The notes under the pieces are model-generated. The model searched no databases, was not told the origin of the DNA, and worked only from the letters and a program-made list of their open reading frames with translations. DNA of 64,000 bases from Burkholderiaceae bacterium. Its GTDB lineage: Bacteria; Pseudomonadota; Gammaproteobacteria; Burkholderiales; Burkholderiaceae_B. Shown here in pieces: positions 43,855 to 53,481 of this stretch. The stretch spans positions 60,075-124,074 of the forward strand of contig SCSG01000044.1 in the NCBI GenBank assembly GCA_004322135.1. Direction: 5' to 3'. The first letter of the stretch is position 1; each line of letters opens with the position of its first letter. Position numbers and translations under genes: made by a program.

Positions 43855-44841
43855 CTACATTCTGGCCAGCACCGAACCCCAGGTAAAGCCACCCCCGACA
43901 CCCTGCATCATGACCAGATCGCCAGCCTTGATGCGGCCATCCCGCCAGGCGACATCCAGCGCCAGCGGAACGCTGGCCGCCGACGTATTGGCATGCTTAT
44001 CCAGAGTAACAATTACTTTTTCAAGGGGAATGTGCAATTTCTTGCTCAGAAAGTTCAGAATACGAACATTGGCCTGATGAGGAACGAGCCAGTCGATGTC
44101 CTTCAGAGCCACACCCGCCTCGGCGCATACATCTTTGGCCGATTGAGCCAGCGCATTGACCGCAAGCTTGAATACAGCCTGACCATCCATACGCAAGAAC
44201 GGATCGCCCACCACCTTGCCGCACGACACATTGCCGGCCGCGTACAGAATGTCCTTCTGGCGACCATCCGCGTTCAATTGCGCACCAATGATGCCGGGCT
44301 CGTCTGACGCCTTGAGAACCACAGTCCCGGCCCCATCACCAAACAACACACACGTGCTACGGTCACTCCAGTCGAGAATGCCCGAAAAGACCTCGGCGCC
44401 GATGACCAGCGCAGTCTTGGCCCGGCCGACACGGATAAGAGCCTCAGCCGCGGTCAACGCATAGATGAACCCGCTGCACACTGCCTGCACATCGAACGCC
44501 GCGCCCTGCATGACCCCAAGCTCTGCCTGAACCAGACAGGCCGTGCTGGGAAAGATAAAATCAGGCGTGGACGTCGCCACGACGATCAGATCGATTTCGT
44601 CGGTCCCGATCCCCGCATTCTGCATAGCCTCGCGTGCGGACAGTACAGCCATCGTGCTCGTCTTGACCCCCGGGTCAGCAAGATGACGCTGACGAATACC
44701 AGTGCGCGTCACGATCCACTCATCAGACGTCTGGACATTTCGGGTGGCCAACTCCGCCGCCAGTTCGTCATTGGACACGACACGCGGTGGCAAATAGCTC
44801 CCCGTCCCGACTATCTTCGCATAAGGCATTTTCGCTTCCAT
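43855..44841 (-). CDS. fabH: 3-oxoacyl-ACP synthase III
   Basis: 328 residues from the ATG at 44841; an ATG 4 codons later (44829, with GGAAG upstream) is an equally plausible start. The KAS III triad is C122 ([11 protein letters not shown]), H255 (VPHQANVR) and N285 (HANTSAAS), numbered from 44841. It condenses acetyl-CoA with malonyl-ACP to start fatty-acid synthesis. plsX ends 13 bases upstream. Confidence 0.95.
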   Translation of the reverse strand: MEAKMPYAKIVGTGSYLPPRVVSNDELAAELATRNVQTSDEWIVTRTGIRQRHLADPGVKTSTMAVLSAREAMQNAGIGTDEIDLIVVATSTPDFIFPSTACLVQAELGVMQGAAFDVQAVCSGFIYALTAAEALIRVGRAKTALVIGAEVFSGILDWSDRSTCVLFGDGAGTVVLKASDEPGIIGAQLNADGRQKDILYAAGNVSCGKVVGDPFLRMDGQAVFKLAVNALAQSAKDVCAEAGVALKDIDWLVPHQANVRILNFLSKKLHIPLEKVIVTLDKHANTSAASVPLALDVAWRDGRIKAGDLVMMQGVGGGFTWGSVLARM

Positions 44842-44854
44842 CAACCCCCCCGCT

Positions 44855-45937
44855 TCAAGCCAGGGGATCAGAACAATCGTTAGACATCTTCGGCAGGTGA
44901 ACTGCAGCTACCTGCAATCGCTGGCGAAGAAGGTGAACGGCACTGGAAGTGCCTTCGAGCAAGCCATTATGCACCGCCTCGCGCGTGCGTTGCAGCGCAC
45001 AGCCAAACGCATAGCGATCGGCCGAACCATGGCTTTTAATAACAATCCCACGCAAGCCCAGCAGGGCCGCGCCATTGTACCGGCGATTATCGACCTTGCT
45101 GCGAAAGCGATTGAGTACCGGCCACGCAATCAGGCCCGAAACCATGGACAGCGGATTGCTCCGGAACTCGGCACGCATCATTGTGGACACCATCTTGGCC
45201 AGACCCTCGATGGACTTGAGCACGACATTACCGACAAATCCATCGCAAACAATGACATCAACCGTACCTTTGCAAATGTCGTCGCCCTCAACGTTGCCGT
45301 AAAAATTAAGGCCACTGGCCCGCAACAGCTCGGCCGCATGCTTGACGACCTCGTTACCCTTGATTATTTCTTCGCCAATATTGAGCAGGCCCACCGTGGG
45401 CTGCTGGCGGCCGTACAGTGCCGTAACCAGAGCTGTACCCATAATGGCAAACTGAAGTAAATTTTCAGCCGAACAATCCACATTCGCGCCCAGGTCAAGC
45501 ATGGTGGTGGCACCGCCCTTCTGGTTTGGAATGGACGTCGCAATGGCTGGACGGTCAATGCCGTCCAGCGTCTTGAGCACATAGCGCGAAATTGCCATCC
45601 ACGCGCCAGTGTTGCCCGACGACACGCAAGCGTCAGCCAGGCCATCCTTGACCGCCTGAACTGCGACCCTCATCGACGAGTCTTTTTTGCGACGCAAAGC
45701 CACCTCGACCGAGTCGTCCATAAGAACGACTTCGGAGGCAGGAAGTATCTCGAACCAATCGGTACGCGTACAGCCCAAGACCTTCAACTGGCGACGAATG
45801 GCCGCCTCGTTGCCTGTAAGCAGAAAGCCCGTGTCGGAGTACCGCTGGGCAAAATCCCAGGCGGCGGAAACCGTCACCGGCACTCCCACGTCTCCACCCA
45901 TGCAATCGACGGCGATCCGAATCTTTTTTGTCGGCAT
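44855..45937 (-). CDS. plsX: Phosphate acyltransferase PlsX
   Basis: 360 residues from the ATG at 45937 ([20 protein letters not shown]), with the family's DCMGGD motif at the start, SSGNTGAWM and [10 protein letters not shown] in the middle, and [17 protein letters not shown]. It makes acyl-phosphate from acyl-ACP for phospholipid synthesis. It lies between rpmF and fabH as in most proteobacteria; the longer open frame upstream overlaps rpmF and is rejected. Confidence 0.95.
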   Translation of the reverse strand: MPTKKIRIAVDCMGGDVGVPVTVSAAWDFAQRYSDTGFLLTGNEAAIRRQLKVLGCTRTDWFEILPASEVVLMDDSVEVALRRKKDSSMRVAVQAVKDGLADACVSSGNTGAWMAISRYVLKTLDGIDRPAIATSIPNQKGGATTMLDLGANVDCSAENLLQFAIMGTALVTALYGRQQPTVGLLNIGEEIIKGNEVVKHAAELLRASGLNFYGNVEGDDICKGTVDVIVCDGFVGNVVLKSIEGLAKMVSTMMRAEFRSNPLSMVSGLIAWPVLNRFRSKVDNRRYNGAALLGLRGIVIKSHGSADRYAFGCALQRTREAVHNGLLEGTSSAVHLLRQRLQVAAVHLPKMSNDCSDPLA

Positions 45938-45977
45938 CAAATGCGCAATCTGGAAAAATCCGCAGATGGCTTCCCAA

Positions 45978-46160
45978 TTACTCGTCGTTCTTCGTCTTGA
46001 GAACTTTGCGGCCGCGATAAACGCCGTTGGGGCTGATGTGATGACGCAAATGCAATTCGCCCGTGGTCGGCTCAATGCCGGTGGCAGGCGCGGTTATGAA
46101 ATCGTGCGAACGATGCATGCCGCGCTTGGACGGACTTTTCTTGTTTTGCTGAACGGCCAT
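45978..46160 (-). CDS. rpmF: 50S ribosomal protein L32
   Basis: 60 residues, [20 protein letters not shown] and onward, matching L32 along its length including the [20 protein letters not shown] part. Cysteine ligands found in zinc-type L32 are absent, so this is the zinc-independent form. It lies between yceD and plsX. Confidence 0.97.
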   Translation of the reverse strand: MAVQQNKKSPSKRGMHRSHDFITAPATGIEPTTGELHLRHHISPNGVYRGRKVLKTKNDE

Positions 46161-46219
46161 GATGACTCCTGGAAAACGGGTCGCTGAATGCGCGATAAAC
46201 CCCGCAGGTTAATACAAAT

Positions 46220-46750
46220 TCAATCTTTCTTCAGCGTGCCCAACACCGCGAACGGCGAAGCGGCAACACCCTTGACGTCCGACTGATCGTCGAGAACGAC
46301 TCCCAACTTCGGGTCAGACGGACAGACATCGTGCTTGGGCACCAGCGGCAGGCTAAGGATAACCTCGTCTTCAACCAAGGCCAGCACGTCAAAACGCCGC
46401 GCGCCCAAGACACGATCCTCATCATCCTCGTCGGCTCCGCCCGGCACATCCTCATTGAGAGACGCTTCGGAATCGACAAGCCGCAGACGGTTTTCCGACT
46501 CGACTGCCCAATCCAGAGGCGCCAGACAACGCTGGCACGTCAGTCGCGGACAAGCCTGCACATGCAATCGCAGGAAACGCTCGCCCGCCGCACTTTGTTC
46601 GCCGCGCAAAGACCACGTTACGACAGATGCATCAGGCTGCCCGGGCAAATCCTCGAGAAGGCGTGCAAAGCGTTCCAGTGGCACCGTACCGTCAACACTT
46701 CGACCAAGCCGAGTAAACTCGTAGGTATCTATGTACTGCGTTGCGTCCAC
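46220..46750 (-). CDS. yceD: DUF177 family protein (YceD)
   Basis: 176 residues. The DUF177 core with VQACPRLTCQRCLAPLDWAV carries the CxRC-type cysteines, and an acidic stretch SEASLNEDVPGGADEDDEDR follows, then VEDEVILSLPLVPKHDVC. In plants and bacteria the family is needed for 23S rRNA accumulation. It is the first gene of the yceD-rpmF-plsX-fab cluster, divergent from maf. Confidence 0.9.
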   Translation of the reverse strand: MDATQYIDTYEFTRLGRSVDGTVPLERFARLLEDLPGQPDASVVTWSLRGEQSAAGERFLRLHVQACPRLTCQRCLAPLDWAVESENRLRLVDSEASLNEDVPGGADEDDEDRVLGARRFDVLALVEDEVILSLPLVPKHDVCPSDPKLGVVLDDQSDVKGVAASPFAVLGTLKKD

Positions 46751-46962
46751 CTGGTTCCCGCTCCGACACTAGTTTTTGCTGGCCCCTTCAATAAAAAGAG
46801 CCGCGAACGTTGGCATTGCCCTCGTCCCGCGTTGTGCCCTTGCACCCAACCCCCCGCACCCGCTTGCCGCGTGCGCCAGAAAGCTACTTGCAAGGCTAAG
46901 AAAACATTGGATAATAACGCCTTTGGTCAAACGCAGTCAAACTGATCCAGCTGTAACCACTT

Positions 46963-47547
46963 ATGTCCCTTATCCTCGCCTCAAGCTCGCCATACCGCCG
47001 CAAAATGCTGGCCCGCCTGGGCCTGCCCTTTACTGCCATTTCTCCCAACCTGGACGAAACCCCCCGGCCGCAAGAAGACGCAGCCCAACTCGCCCTGCGC
47101 CTGGCCATCGAAAAAGCCCAGACCGTCGCCCGCCTTAACCCGGGCAGCATCGTCATCGGGTCCGACCAAGTCGCCATTGCAAACGGCCAGCCCGTCGGCA
47201 AACCCGGCAACCTTGAACGCGCCCAGGCACAACTGCGCACCCTCAGCGGACAAACCATAGCTTTCCACAGCGCACTGTGCGTCACCAACGGCATGCGCCA
47301 GGAAACTGCCGACATCATTACCACGTGCCAGTACCGTACCCTGGACGACACCGAAATTCTGAACTACCTGCAACGCGAACACGCCTTCGACACAGCCGGA
47401 AGCACCAAAGCAGAAGGGCTTGGCATTGCCCTCATGGAAAGCATGCACTGCGACGACCCCACCGCCATTATTGGTCTGCCGCTGATCGCCCTGTGCCGCA
47501 TGCTGCGCTCATTCAACCTCGACCCCCTCGCGCCAGAACGCCCATGA
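46963..47547 (+). CDS. Maf-family nucleoside triphosphate pyrophosphatase (YceF type)
   Basis: 194 residues beginning MSLILASSSPYRRKMLARLG, the Maf hallmark, with the catalytic Asp in VIGSDQVA and the KAEGLGIALMESMHCDDPTA segment. YceF-type Maf proteins hydrolyse modified nucleotides such as m7GTP. It is divergent from yceD, as in many proteobacteria. The stop overlaps the start of the methyltransferase gene. Confidence 0.92.
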   Translation: MSLILASSSPYRRKMLARLGLPFTAISPNLDETPRPQEDAAQLALRLAIEKAQTVARLNPGSIVIGSDQVAIANGQPVGKPGNLERAQAQLRTLSGQTIAFHSALCVTNGMRQETADIITTCQYRTLDDTEILNYLQREHAFDTAGSTKAEGLGIALMESMHCDDPTAIIGLPLIALCRMLRSFNLDPLAPERP

Positions 47548-48389
47548 CCACACCAAGCGAACCTTCCTTCGGTACCCACAACGCCGTGCAGGACACAAAC
47601 CATACAGCCCAGGACACCAGCAATGGGGCCCACGACGCGACCCACAGCAACGACAGCGTAGACCGCGACACCACAACGAACATCCGGGGGATCGTGCACC
47701 TCATTCCCGTGAGCCTGGGCGAATCCCCCCTCGAAAACTGGCTGCCAAGCGCTGCCCAGCAAGCAGCCAGACGCCTCACCACCTACATCGCCGAAAATGC
47801 CAAGACCGCCCGCAGCTTCCTTAAACAGATCGGCACCGCTACGCCGTTGCAGGAAATCACCATCCATACCCTGATCGAAAAAACCGACACCCAGCAAATA
47901 CACCAATGGCTTGCGCCCCTGCGCAACGGCGGCGAAATCGGCCTCGTCTCCGAAGCCGGCTGCCCTGCCGTGGCCGACCCCGGCGCCAAAGTCGTCGCCA
48001 TCGCCCACACCATGGGCCTACGCGTTCAACCCTGGGTCGGCCCCTCGTCCATCGTGCTGAGCCTCATGGCAAGCGGCCTGGATGGCCAGCGCTTCGCCTT
48101 CCACGGCTACGCCCCCAAAGAACCTGGCCAACGCGCCAAACAACTCAAAACCTGGGAAAACGACTCCCAAAAGCATCACCAGACGCAAATCCTGATCGAG
48201 ACCCCCTACCGCAACAGCGCCATGTTCGACACCCTCAAACAAACCCTGAAGAACACCACCCGCCTGACCATCGCCCGCTCGCTCACCACCAGCGACCAGT
48301 GGATACAAACCCACAGCATTGCCCAATGGAAAACTCAGCCCGAGCCCAATCTCAGCAAAAAACCCGCCATTTTTCTTTTCCTGGCGTAA
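47544..48389 (+). CDS. SAM-dependent methyltransferase, RsmI-like tetrapyrrole-methylase fold
   Basis: 281 residues. The C-terminal part has the RsmI/SAM-methylase pattern GEIGLVSEAGCPAVADPGAK, then GLRVQPWVGPSSIVLSLMAS, and FHGYAPKEPGQRAKQLK. The first 45 residues are a Thr/Asp/Asn/His-rich low-complexity extension not seen in RsmI. It may methylate rRNA or another substrate; this short beta-proteobacterial paralogue group is separate from true RsmI. ATG overlaps the maf stop (ATGA). Confidence 0.8.
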   Translation: MTTPSEPSFGTHNAVQDTNHTAQDTSNGAHDATHSNDSVDRDTTTNIRGIVHLIPVSLGESPLENWLPSAAQQAARRLTTYIAENAKTARSFLKQIGTATPLQEITIHTLIEKTDTQQIHQWLAPLRNGGEIGLVSEAGCPAVADPGAKVVAIAHTMGLRVQPWVGPSSIVLSLMASGLDGQRFAFHGYAPKEPGQRAKQLKTWENDSQKHHQTQILIETPYRNSAMFDTLKQTLKNTTRLTIARSLTTSDQWIQTHSIAQWKTQPEPNLSKKPAIFLFLA

Positions 48390-48425
48390 ACATCCGCCGC
48401 GGATCCACCACCTTCCATTCCAGGC

Positions 48426-49238
48426 ATGTACACGCACCACATCACCCACCCCTGGCGCACCATTCGGCGCATCCCCGCCCTGCTCCTGCTCACCCTATTG
48501 GCCGCCTGCGGCACCTACCCAGGCCCCAACGGCCTGACCATTGACCACAGCATTCGGGCCGTGGCCCAAAACAGCCGCGTCTCAATCATCGTCCTGCATT
48601 ACACCTCTGCCAACAACGCCAACTCACTGGAAATCCTCTCCAAACAGAACGTCAGCAGCCACTACCTCATTACCGACAACCCCATACCCCACGTATACCA
48701 ACTCGTCGATGAAAACCGGCGTGCATGGCATGCCGGAGTCAGCCAATGGTATGGCCACACCAGTATCAACTCATTATCGGTGGGCATCGAACTCGCCAAC
48801 GCGGGCGGCCAAGGCCACGTCTGGGCGCCCTATAACCCCGCGCAAATCACTACCCTCATCACCCTTCTGCACGACATCGTCAAGCGCAACCAGATAAAAC
48901 CCGAAAACATCGTCGGCCACAGCGACGTCGCTCCCCAACGCAAAGTAGACCCGGGCCCCCTCTTCCCCTGGAAGCAACTCGCCCAGGCCGGCCTGGGCCG
49001 CTGGTACGACGACCAGCAAGTCGCCGAAAACATCCAGGCCCTCAGACGATCCGGCCTGCCCGACATCCACTGGTTCCAGAAAGAATTGACCCGAATCGGC
49101 TACACCGTTCCCACCACCGGCATCCTGGACAAAGCCACGAAAAACGTGCTCACCGCCTTCCAGATGCACTACCGCCCCACAGACTACGACGGCCAACCCG
49201 ACCTGGAAACCGCCGCCATCCTCGAGGCCCTCCCGTAA
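48426..49238 (+). CDS. N-acetylmuramoyl-L-alanine amidase lipoprotein (AmiD-like) with peptidoglycan-binding domain
   Basis: 270 residues with a lipoprotein signal (LLLLTLLAAC, cysteine about residue 26). The Amidase_2 zinc ligands are in IIVLHYTSAN and IVGHSDVAPQRKVDPGP, with YLITDNPIPHVYQLVDENRR between. The C-terminal 65 residues form a PG_binding_1 domain (GYTVPTTGILDKATKNVLTA). It should cut the amide between muramic acid and the stem peptide at the outer membrane, probably in murein recycling. It follows the methyltransferase gene by 36 bases. Confidence 0.9.
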   Translation: MYTHHITHPWRTIRRIPALLLLTLLAACGTYPGPNGLTIDHSIRAVAQNSRVSIIVLHYTSANNANSLEILSKQNVSSHYLITDNPIPHVYQLVDENRRAWHAGVSQWYGHTSINSLSVGIELANAGGQGHVWAPYNPAQITTLITLLHDIVKRNQIKPENIVGHSDVAPQRKVDPGPLFPWKQLAQAGLGRWYDDQQVAENIQALRRSGLPDIHWFQKELTRIGYTVPTTGILDKATKNVLTAFQMHYRPTDYDGQPDLETAAILEALP

Positions 49239-49382
49239 CCCCAACAACCGCCGATAGTCAAAGCCAAGCGTCAGCACGGCCAGGAACGCAAAATAATGAA
49301 GTGGGAGCGCGATGGTGAAATCAAAGAAATAGAAAAACAAAACACGCCCAACCTCATCCACCCATAGCGGCCACCGACACGA

Positions 49383-49607
49383 GGCGCGGGAGGGCGCAGA
49401 AGTTTTGGCCGACTTTGAGCAAGCCGTCCGGCCATGCCAAATCGGGAGGCAAGCGCGCATCTGTTCGAGCGCGACGTTTACGGGCAGCCAGTGGCTGCCC
49501 GTTTGCGCGAGTTTTGCGCGCGCCCGATTTGGCTTGGCTGGGCGGGGAGCCCCGGCGTAGCCGGGGCCGCAGCGAGTGAGGCCAAAACTTCTGCGCCCTC
49601 CCGCGCC
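49383..49607. repeat. Large nested palindromic element
   Basis: The outer arms, 49383-49410 and 49580-49607, are perfect 28-bp inverted copies (GGCGCGGGAG...TTTTGGCC). Inside are a second pair of 11-bp arms (GCCAAATCGGG at 49436-49446, CCCGATTTGGC at 49523-49533), a 21-base palindrome (49481-49501) and a short GC hairpin (49549-49567). The whole 225 bases could fold as one branched structure. It lies between the convergent amidase and msrQ genes. The look is that of a dispersed intergenic repeat of Burkholderiales, perhaps a non-autonomous mobile element, but copies elsewhere cannot be seen here. Confidence 0.75.
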
Positions 49608-49629
49608 GCCTCAAGAACCAACACCAGCT

Positions 49630-50316
49630 TCAAGAAACCATACCTCCCCCAACACGCCTCTCCCGCCAATAAATCCCCGCCCTCACCACCAGCAAAACCC
49701 CAACAACTGCCCCATAAACATAAGGCTCAAGAAAATTATTCTTCCCCGCCCGAATCAACCAGAAATGCCAAACCGACAATACCGCCGCCACATACACCAC
49801 CCGATGCAACACCACCCACCAGTGTCCCATCCGCCGCATCCAGCCCCGGGTCGATGTACACGCCAGTGCCAACAACCCGACCGTAGCCACCAGACCAATG
49901 GCGATGAACGGCCGCTGCAAAACATCCTCTCCCATCGACGACAGCGACCAGCCACGCTCCCAGTACGCCCACGCCCACACATGCAGCGCCGTATAAAAAA
50001 ACGAAAACAACCCCAACATCCGCCGAAACCGCACCAAGGCGGGTTGACGAATCAACCGTCGCAGCGGCGTCACGCCCAGCGTCATGCACAACAGCGCCAG
50101 CGCCCAAACGCCTGAAGAACGAATCAAAAATTCCGGTGGATTCGCCGTCAGGCCATCACCGAATCCCAACCACACCCAGTGCGCTACCGGATACAAAGCC
50201 AGGATGAAAACAACAGGCTTGAACCGCCCTACCTGCCGCGCCGTCCACTTGGAAGGCCCCGCAGGCCCACCCAAAGCGCCCGAACCAACCCGCTGCGCCG
50301 CAACCTCAGAAGCCAT
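49630..50316 (-). CDS. msrQ: MsrQ heme-binding membrane subunit of the MsrPQ methionine sulfoxide reductase
   Basis: 228 residues with about six membrane segments. The YedZ/MsrQ pattern RRMLGLFSFFYTALHVWAWA and GWMRRMGHWWVVLHRVVYVA supplies heme-ligating histidines. It passes quinol electrons to periplasmic MsrP. It starts 11 bases after msrP on the same strand. A proline/basic N-terminus (about 25 residues) precedes the first helix. Confidence 0.92.
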   Translation of the reverse strand: MASEVAAQRVGSGALGGPAGPSKWTARQVGRFKPVVFILALYPVAHWVWLGFGDGLTANPPEFLIRSSGVWALALLCMTLGVTPLRRLIRQPALVRFRRMLGLFSFFYTALHVWAWAYWERGWSLSSMGEDVLQRPFIAIGLVATVGLLALACTSTRGWMRRMGHWWVVLHRVVYVAAVLSVWHFWLIRAGKNNFLEPYVYGAVVGVLLVVRAGIYWRERRVGGGMVS

Positions 50317-50327
50317 AGATCACCCAA

Positions 50328-51284
50328 TCAGAAGTTACGACGCAAATCCATGCCGCTATACATCGAAGCGACCTGATCCCCGTATCCGTTGAACATCAAC
50401 GTCTTCACCCGCGGCGCGAAAAACCCATCTCCAATACGCCGCTCCGTTGCCTGACTCCATCGCGGATGCGGCACATTCGGGTTCACGTTCGCGAAAAACC
50501 CATACTCGGTCGGCGCAATCTTCACCCAGCTTGTCAAAGGCCTTTGCTCAACCAGGCGAATCTTCACCAGCGACTTCCCCGACTTGAAACCGTACTTCCA
50601 CGGTACCGAAACCTTCACCGGCGCGCCATTCGGATTGGGCAGCTTCTTTCCATAAACACCAAACACCAGAAATGTCAGAGGATGCATCGCCTCGTCAATA
50701 CGCAGTCCCTCCACATAGGGCCAATCAATAATATGTTCATAAAAACCCGGCATATTCTTCGGCTGCACCGCCGTCACAAACTCAACATATTTCGCCTTGC
50801 TGGTGGGTTCGACTTGCTTGAGCAGCGTGGACAGCGAATATCCCTCCCAGGGAATCACCATCGACCATGCCTCCACACACCGCATCCTATAAACACGCTC
50901 TTCCAGCGGTGCAAGCTTCAGCAAGTCATCAATATCAAAGGTGCGCGGCTTGGCTACCTCGCCTTCCACCACCACCGACCACGGCTGCGTCTGCATCTTG
51001 CCAGCGTATTTGGCCGGATCCTGCTTGCCAGAGCCAAACTCATAGAAATTGTTGTACGACGACACATCCTTTTCAGACGTCAGCTTGTCCGTGACCACAT
51101 ATTTTGGATCGCGCCGACCCGCATACGGCCCCGTGCCGGCCAGCGCGGCGGAAACCGGCAAACCACCCGCACCCAGTGCCAGCGCACCCAGGCCGGCCTG
51201 CTTGAGCCAAGTGCGGCGCGATGCCCAGACCTCTTCAGGAGTAATTTGCGAAGGATTGATGAGCGGTAGACGTATCCTGGACAT
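50328..51284 (-). CDS. msrP: MsrP periplasmic molybdoenzyme, protein-methionine-sulfoxide reductase catalytic subunit
   Basis: 318 residues with a twin-arginine signal ([19 protein letters not shown], residues 23-41). The molybdopterin cysteine is C136 in [15 protein letters not shown], and the family's YSLSTLLK and [16 protein letters not shown] are present. It repairs oxidised methionines of periplasmic proteins with electrons from MsrQ. A single transcript with msrQ is likely. Confidence 0.94.
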   Translation of the reverse strand: MSRIRLPLINPSQITPEEVWASRRTWLKQAGLGALALGAGGLPVSAALAGTGPYAGRRDPKYVVTDKLTSEKDVSSYNNFYEFGSGKQDPAKYAGKMQTQPWSVVVEGEVAKPRTFDIDDLLKLAPLEERVYRMRCVEAWSMVIPWEGYSLSTLLKQVEPTSKAKYVEFVTAVQPKNMPGFYEHIIDWPYVEGLRIDEAMHPLTFLVFGVYGKKLPNPNGAPVKVSVPWKYGFKSGKSLVKIRLVEQRPLTSWVKIAPTEYGFFANVNPNVPHPRWSQATERRIGDGFFAPRVKTLMFNGYGDQVASMYSGMDLRRNF

Positions 51285-51350
51285 GACATTCCTTAGGGAA
51301 ACATGGGCGTACTCGACAATAAGAGTTTGAATGTATTCGCCGCAATTGGT

Positions 51351-52025
51351 TCACTCCTCCCGTGCCCTGCCCCGCACACGGTCCAACAACCACTGCGCCA
51401 TGGCGTCCACAGTATCCACCATGAACGTGGGACCCGCCTGGGCCAACACCGACTTGTCATGCGCCCCATATGAAACAGCGAGACTATCAACGCCCGCATT
51501 GTGCGCCATCATCACATCGTGGGAAGTATCGCCCACCATCAGCAGCTGCTGTGGTGCAACATCCAGAACTTTCATAATATCCAGCAACATACCTGGATGT
51601 GGCTTGCCAAAAGACTCGTCGCCACAACGCGTCACATCAAAATAATGCCGCCACTGCCGGGTATCCAGAACATGGTCGAGCCCCACACGGCTTTTCCCCG
51701 TTGCAATGCCCACCTGCACCTTTTGCTGCCTGAGCGTCAGCAACAGCCTGGAAATCCCGTCGAAAAGCTGCAACTGTGTGTCGTGCCGGTGAAAATGCAC
51801 GCGATAACGCTCTTTGAACTGCGTCAACTGCCCAGCAGCAAGGTCGGGCACCGCCTGGCGCAAAATACTGTCCAGTGGCAAACCAATCACCCAGCGCGCC
51901 TGCACATCCGATGGTACCGGCAAATCCAGATCGCGACACGCCTCCTGCATGGACGACGCAATCGCATGGGTCGAATCCAGAAGCGTCCCGTCCCAGTCGA
52001 AAATGACCGTACGATAGCGTTTCAA
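51351..52025 (-). CDS. HAD-family hydrolase, phosphoglycolate phosphatase-like
   Basis: 224 residues. HAD motif I VIFDWDGTLLDSTHAIASS, motif II GIATGKSRVGL, motif III lysine in CGDESFGKPHPGM and motif IV MVGDTSHDVMMA. Substrate may be phosphoglycolate or another small phosphate ester. The start overlaps the rluC stop by 4 bases, so it is cotranscribed with the pseudouridine synthase, as in Bordetella-type genomes. Confidence 0.88.
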   Translation of the reverse strand: MKRYRTVIFDWDGTLLDSTHAIASSMQEACRDLDLPVPSDVQARWVIGLPLDSILRQAVPDLAAGQLTQFKERYRVHFHRHDTQLQLFDGISRLLLTLRQQKVQVGIATGKSRVGLDHVLDTRQWRHYFDVTRCGDESFGKPHPGMLLDIMKVLDVAPQQLLMVGDTSHDVMMAHNAGVDSLAVSYGAHDKSVLAQAGPTFMVDTVDAMAQWLLDRVRGRAREE

Positions 52026-52975
52026 GCGCCCTTCTCCATATAGGCCAGTAACTTCTCGCAGGCGGCAGGCAGCGCGGCATGCAAATCAAGCGGTTCCCCA
52101 GTCAGCGGATGAGGGATTTCCAGATGGGCGGCGTGCAGGAACATGCGGTTGAACCCCAACTTCGCGAAGCGGACCCGAAGCTCGTCGGGGCCATACTTGT
52201 CATCGCCCACAATGGGATAGCCGCTGGAAGCCAAATGCACCCGGATCTGATGGGTGCGTCCCGTGCGCAACTCCGCCTCAAGCAACGTGTAACGGCCAAA
52301 CCGCTTTTTGAGGGAAACAATCGTATGCGCCACCTTGCCCAGGGCATCCACCTTGACGCGGCGCTCCCCCGACGCCGTCAACCACTTGAGCAAAGGTTGA
52401 CGCAAATGCTGCCTGTCATTGACCCAGTCACCTGCTACGAGCGCAAGATAGCGCTTGCGGCCGCGGCTTTCGCGCAACATGTCCTGCAGGGCCACCAGCG
52501 CCGAACGCTTCTTGGCGATCATGAGCAGGCCGGACGTCCCGCGATCCAGCCTGTGCGCCAGTTCAAGAAATGGCGCATCCGGTCGGGAGGCACGCAACTG
52601 TTCGATAACGCCGAACGACACTCCGCTGCCGCCATGAACCGCCGTACCCGCCGGCTTGTCGACCACCAGAAGCGCATCGTCTTCGTAAACGACGGGAAAG
52701 GCGGCAGGCGGCACAGGCAAGTGCTCACCGGGAGTGGGAAGGCGTAGTGGAGGCACTCGCACGATATCGCCGTGCAGCAGGCGATAGTCGGCTGAAGTCC
52801 GCCCCTTGTTGACCCTGACCTCCCCACTGCGTATGGCCTTGTACAGATGGCTTTTTGGCACGCCCTTGCAGTGCCCCACCAGAAAATTATCAAGGCGCTG
52901 CCCCGCCGATCCAGCATCGATTTGTAACAAACGCACGGACGGAATTGGGGTTGACACAGTTACGGGTTTGCGCAT
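52022..52975 (-). CDS. rluC: 23S rRNA pseudouridine synthase RluC
   Basis: 317 residues from the ATG at 52975; an ATG 5 codons earlier is also possible and neither has a clear ribosome site. An S4 domain (AGQRLDNFLVGHCKGVPKSH) is followed by the catalytic segment ELAHRLDRGTSGLLMIAKK with the nucleophilic Asp and a C-terminal RTGRTHQIRVHLA. It converts uridines of 23S rRNA. It is divergent from rne, the conserved rluC/rne arrangement. Confidence 0.92.
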   Translation of the reverse strand: MRKPVTVSTPIPSVRLLQIDAGSAGQRLDNFLVGHCKGVPKSHLYKAIRSGEVRVNKGRTSADYRLLHGDIVRVPPLRLPTPGEHLPVPPAAFPVVYEDDALLVVDKPAGTAVHGGSGVSFGVIEQLRASRPDAPFLELAHRLDRGTSGLLMIAKKRSALVALQDMLRESRGRKRYLALVAGDWVNDRQHLRQPLLKWLTASGERRVKVDALGKVAHTIVSLKKRFGRYTLLEAELRTGRTHQIRVHLASSGYPIVGDDKYGPDELRVRFAKLGFNRMFLHAAHLEIPHPLTGEPLDLHAALPAACEKLLAYMEKGA

Positions 52976-53339
52976 ATAGAAAAGCAGCATATAATCACGT
53001 CAGCTTATGGAAGCTGAAACCTACCTGGCGTAGAGATGCAATGGATGCGTCTCCGTCGGGCACTTGGAACCTATTGTACTGCCCTCGTTTCAGCTTCCGG
53101 GCCACAAGGTCGCCGGGGCAATGCCGGTCTTCACAACAGTGGTGTGGCACACCGTGCCCGCTGTTTAGATCTATTGTCAACCGCGTGCGACACTAAGCTC
53201 TTGCAAGACAAGTCATCGTTTAATGCACCAGCCGCGCAACCCAACCGCGTCTGCCGTTCCCAGCAATTATTTTCGTCAAAAATCACTATCGTGCTTCCGA
53301 CCACCCTGCTGACTGAACTGCGTGCCCATTGGCGCGCCG
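52976..53339. other. rluC-rne intergenic region
   Basis: Divergent promoter space. No convincing gene: the open frame 53036-53350 has no ribosome site and looks random. It presumably holds the rne promoter and the start of its long leader. Confidence 0.5.
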
Positions 53340-53391
53340 TGCCTGCCTGACAAATACAAGGCAGGCAAGGCCATACGTCGTCAGCCTGCCT
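53340..53391 (+). promoter_or_regulatory. rne leader, alternative stem region
   Basis: The strand TGCCTGCCT (53340-53348) pairs with AGGCAGGCA (53359-53367) to make a 9-bp hairpin. The same AGGCAGGC can pair instead with a second GCCTGCCT at 53384-53391, which is followed by TCCTTCTTC. The two pairings exclude each other. Confidence 0.55.
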
Positions 53392-53438
53392 TCCTTCTTC
53401 TGCAAGCCTTAGCGTTTCACACCGAGTGACCCGAAGTC

Positions 53439-53459
53439 GCGCGCCGATGAACGGCGCGC
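53439..53459 (+). promoter_or_regulatory. rne leader hairpin before the ribosome site
   Basis: GCGCGCCG (53439-53446) and CGGCGCGC (53452-53459) form an 8-bp GC stem with a 5-base loop, ending about 8 bases before the GGAGAA of rne. E. coli RNase E is known to bind hairpins in its own leader and so control its mRNA; this could be the equivalent. Confidence 0.6.
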
Positions 53460-53481
53460 CTCACAACGGAGAAACCCGCTC

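Noticed and set aside
53036..53350. 104-codon plus-strand frame before rne
   Set aside because: Biased composition, no ribosome site, and its end overlaps the leader hairpin; treated as the rne leader.
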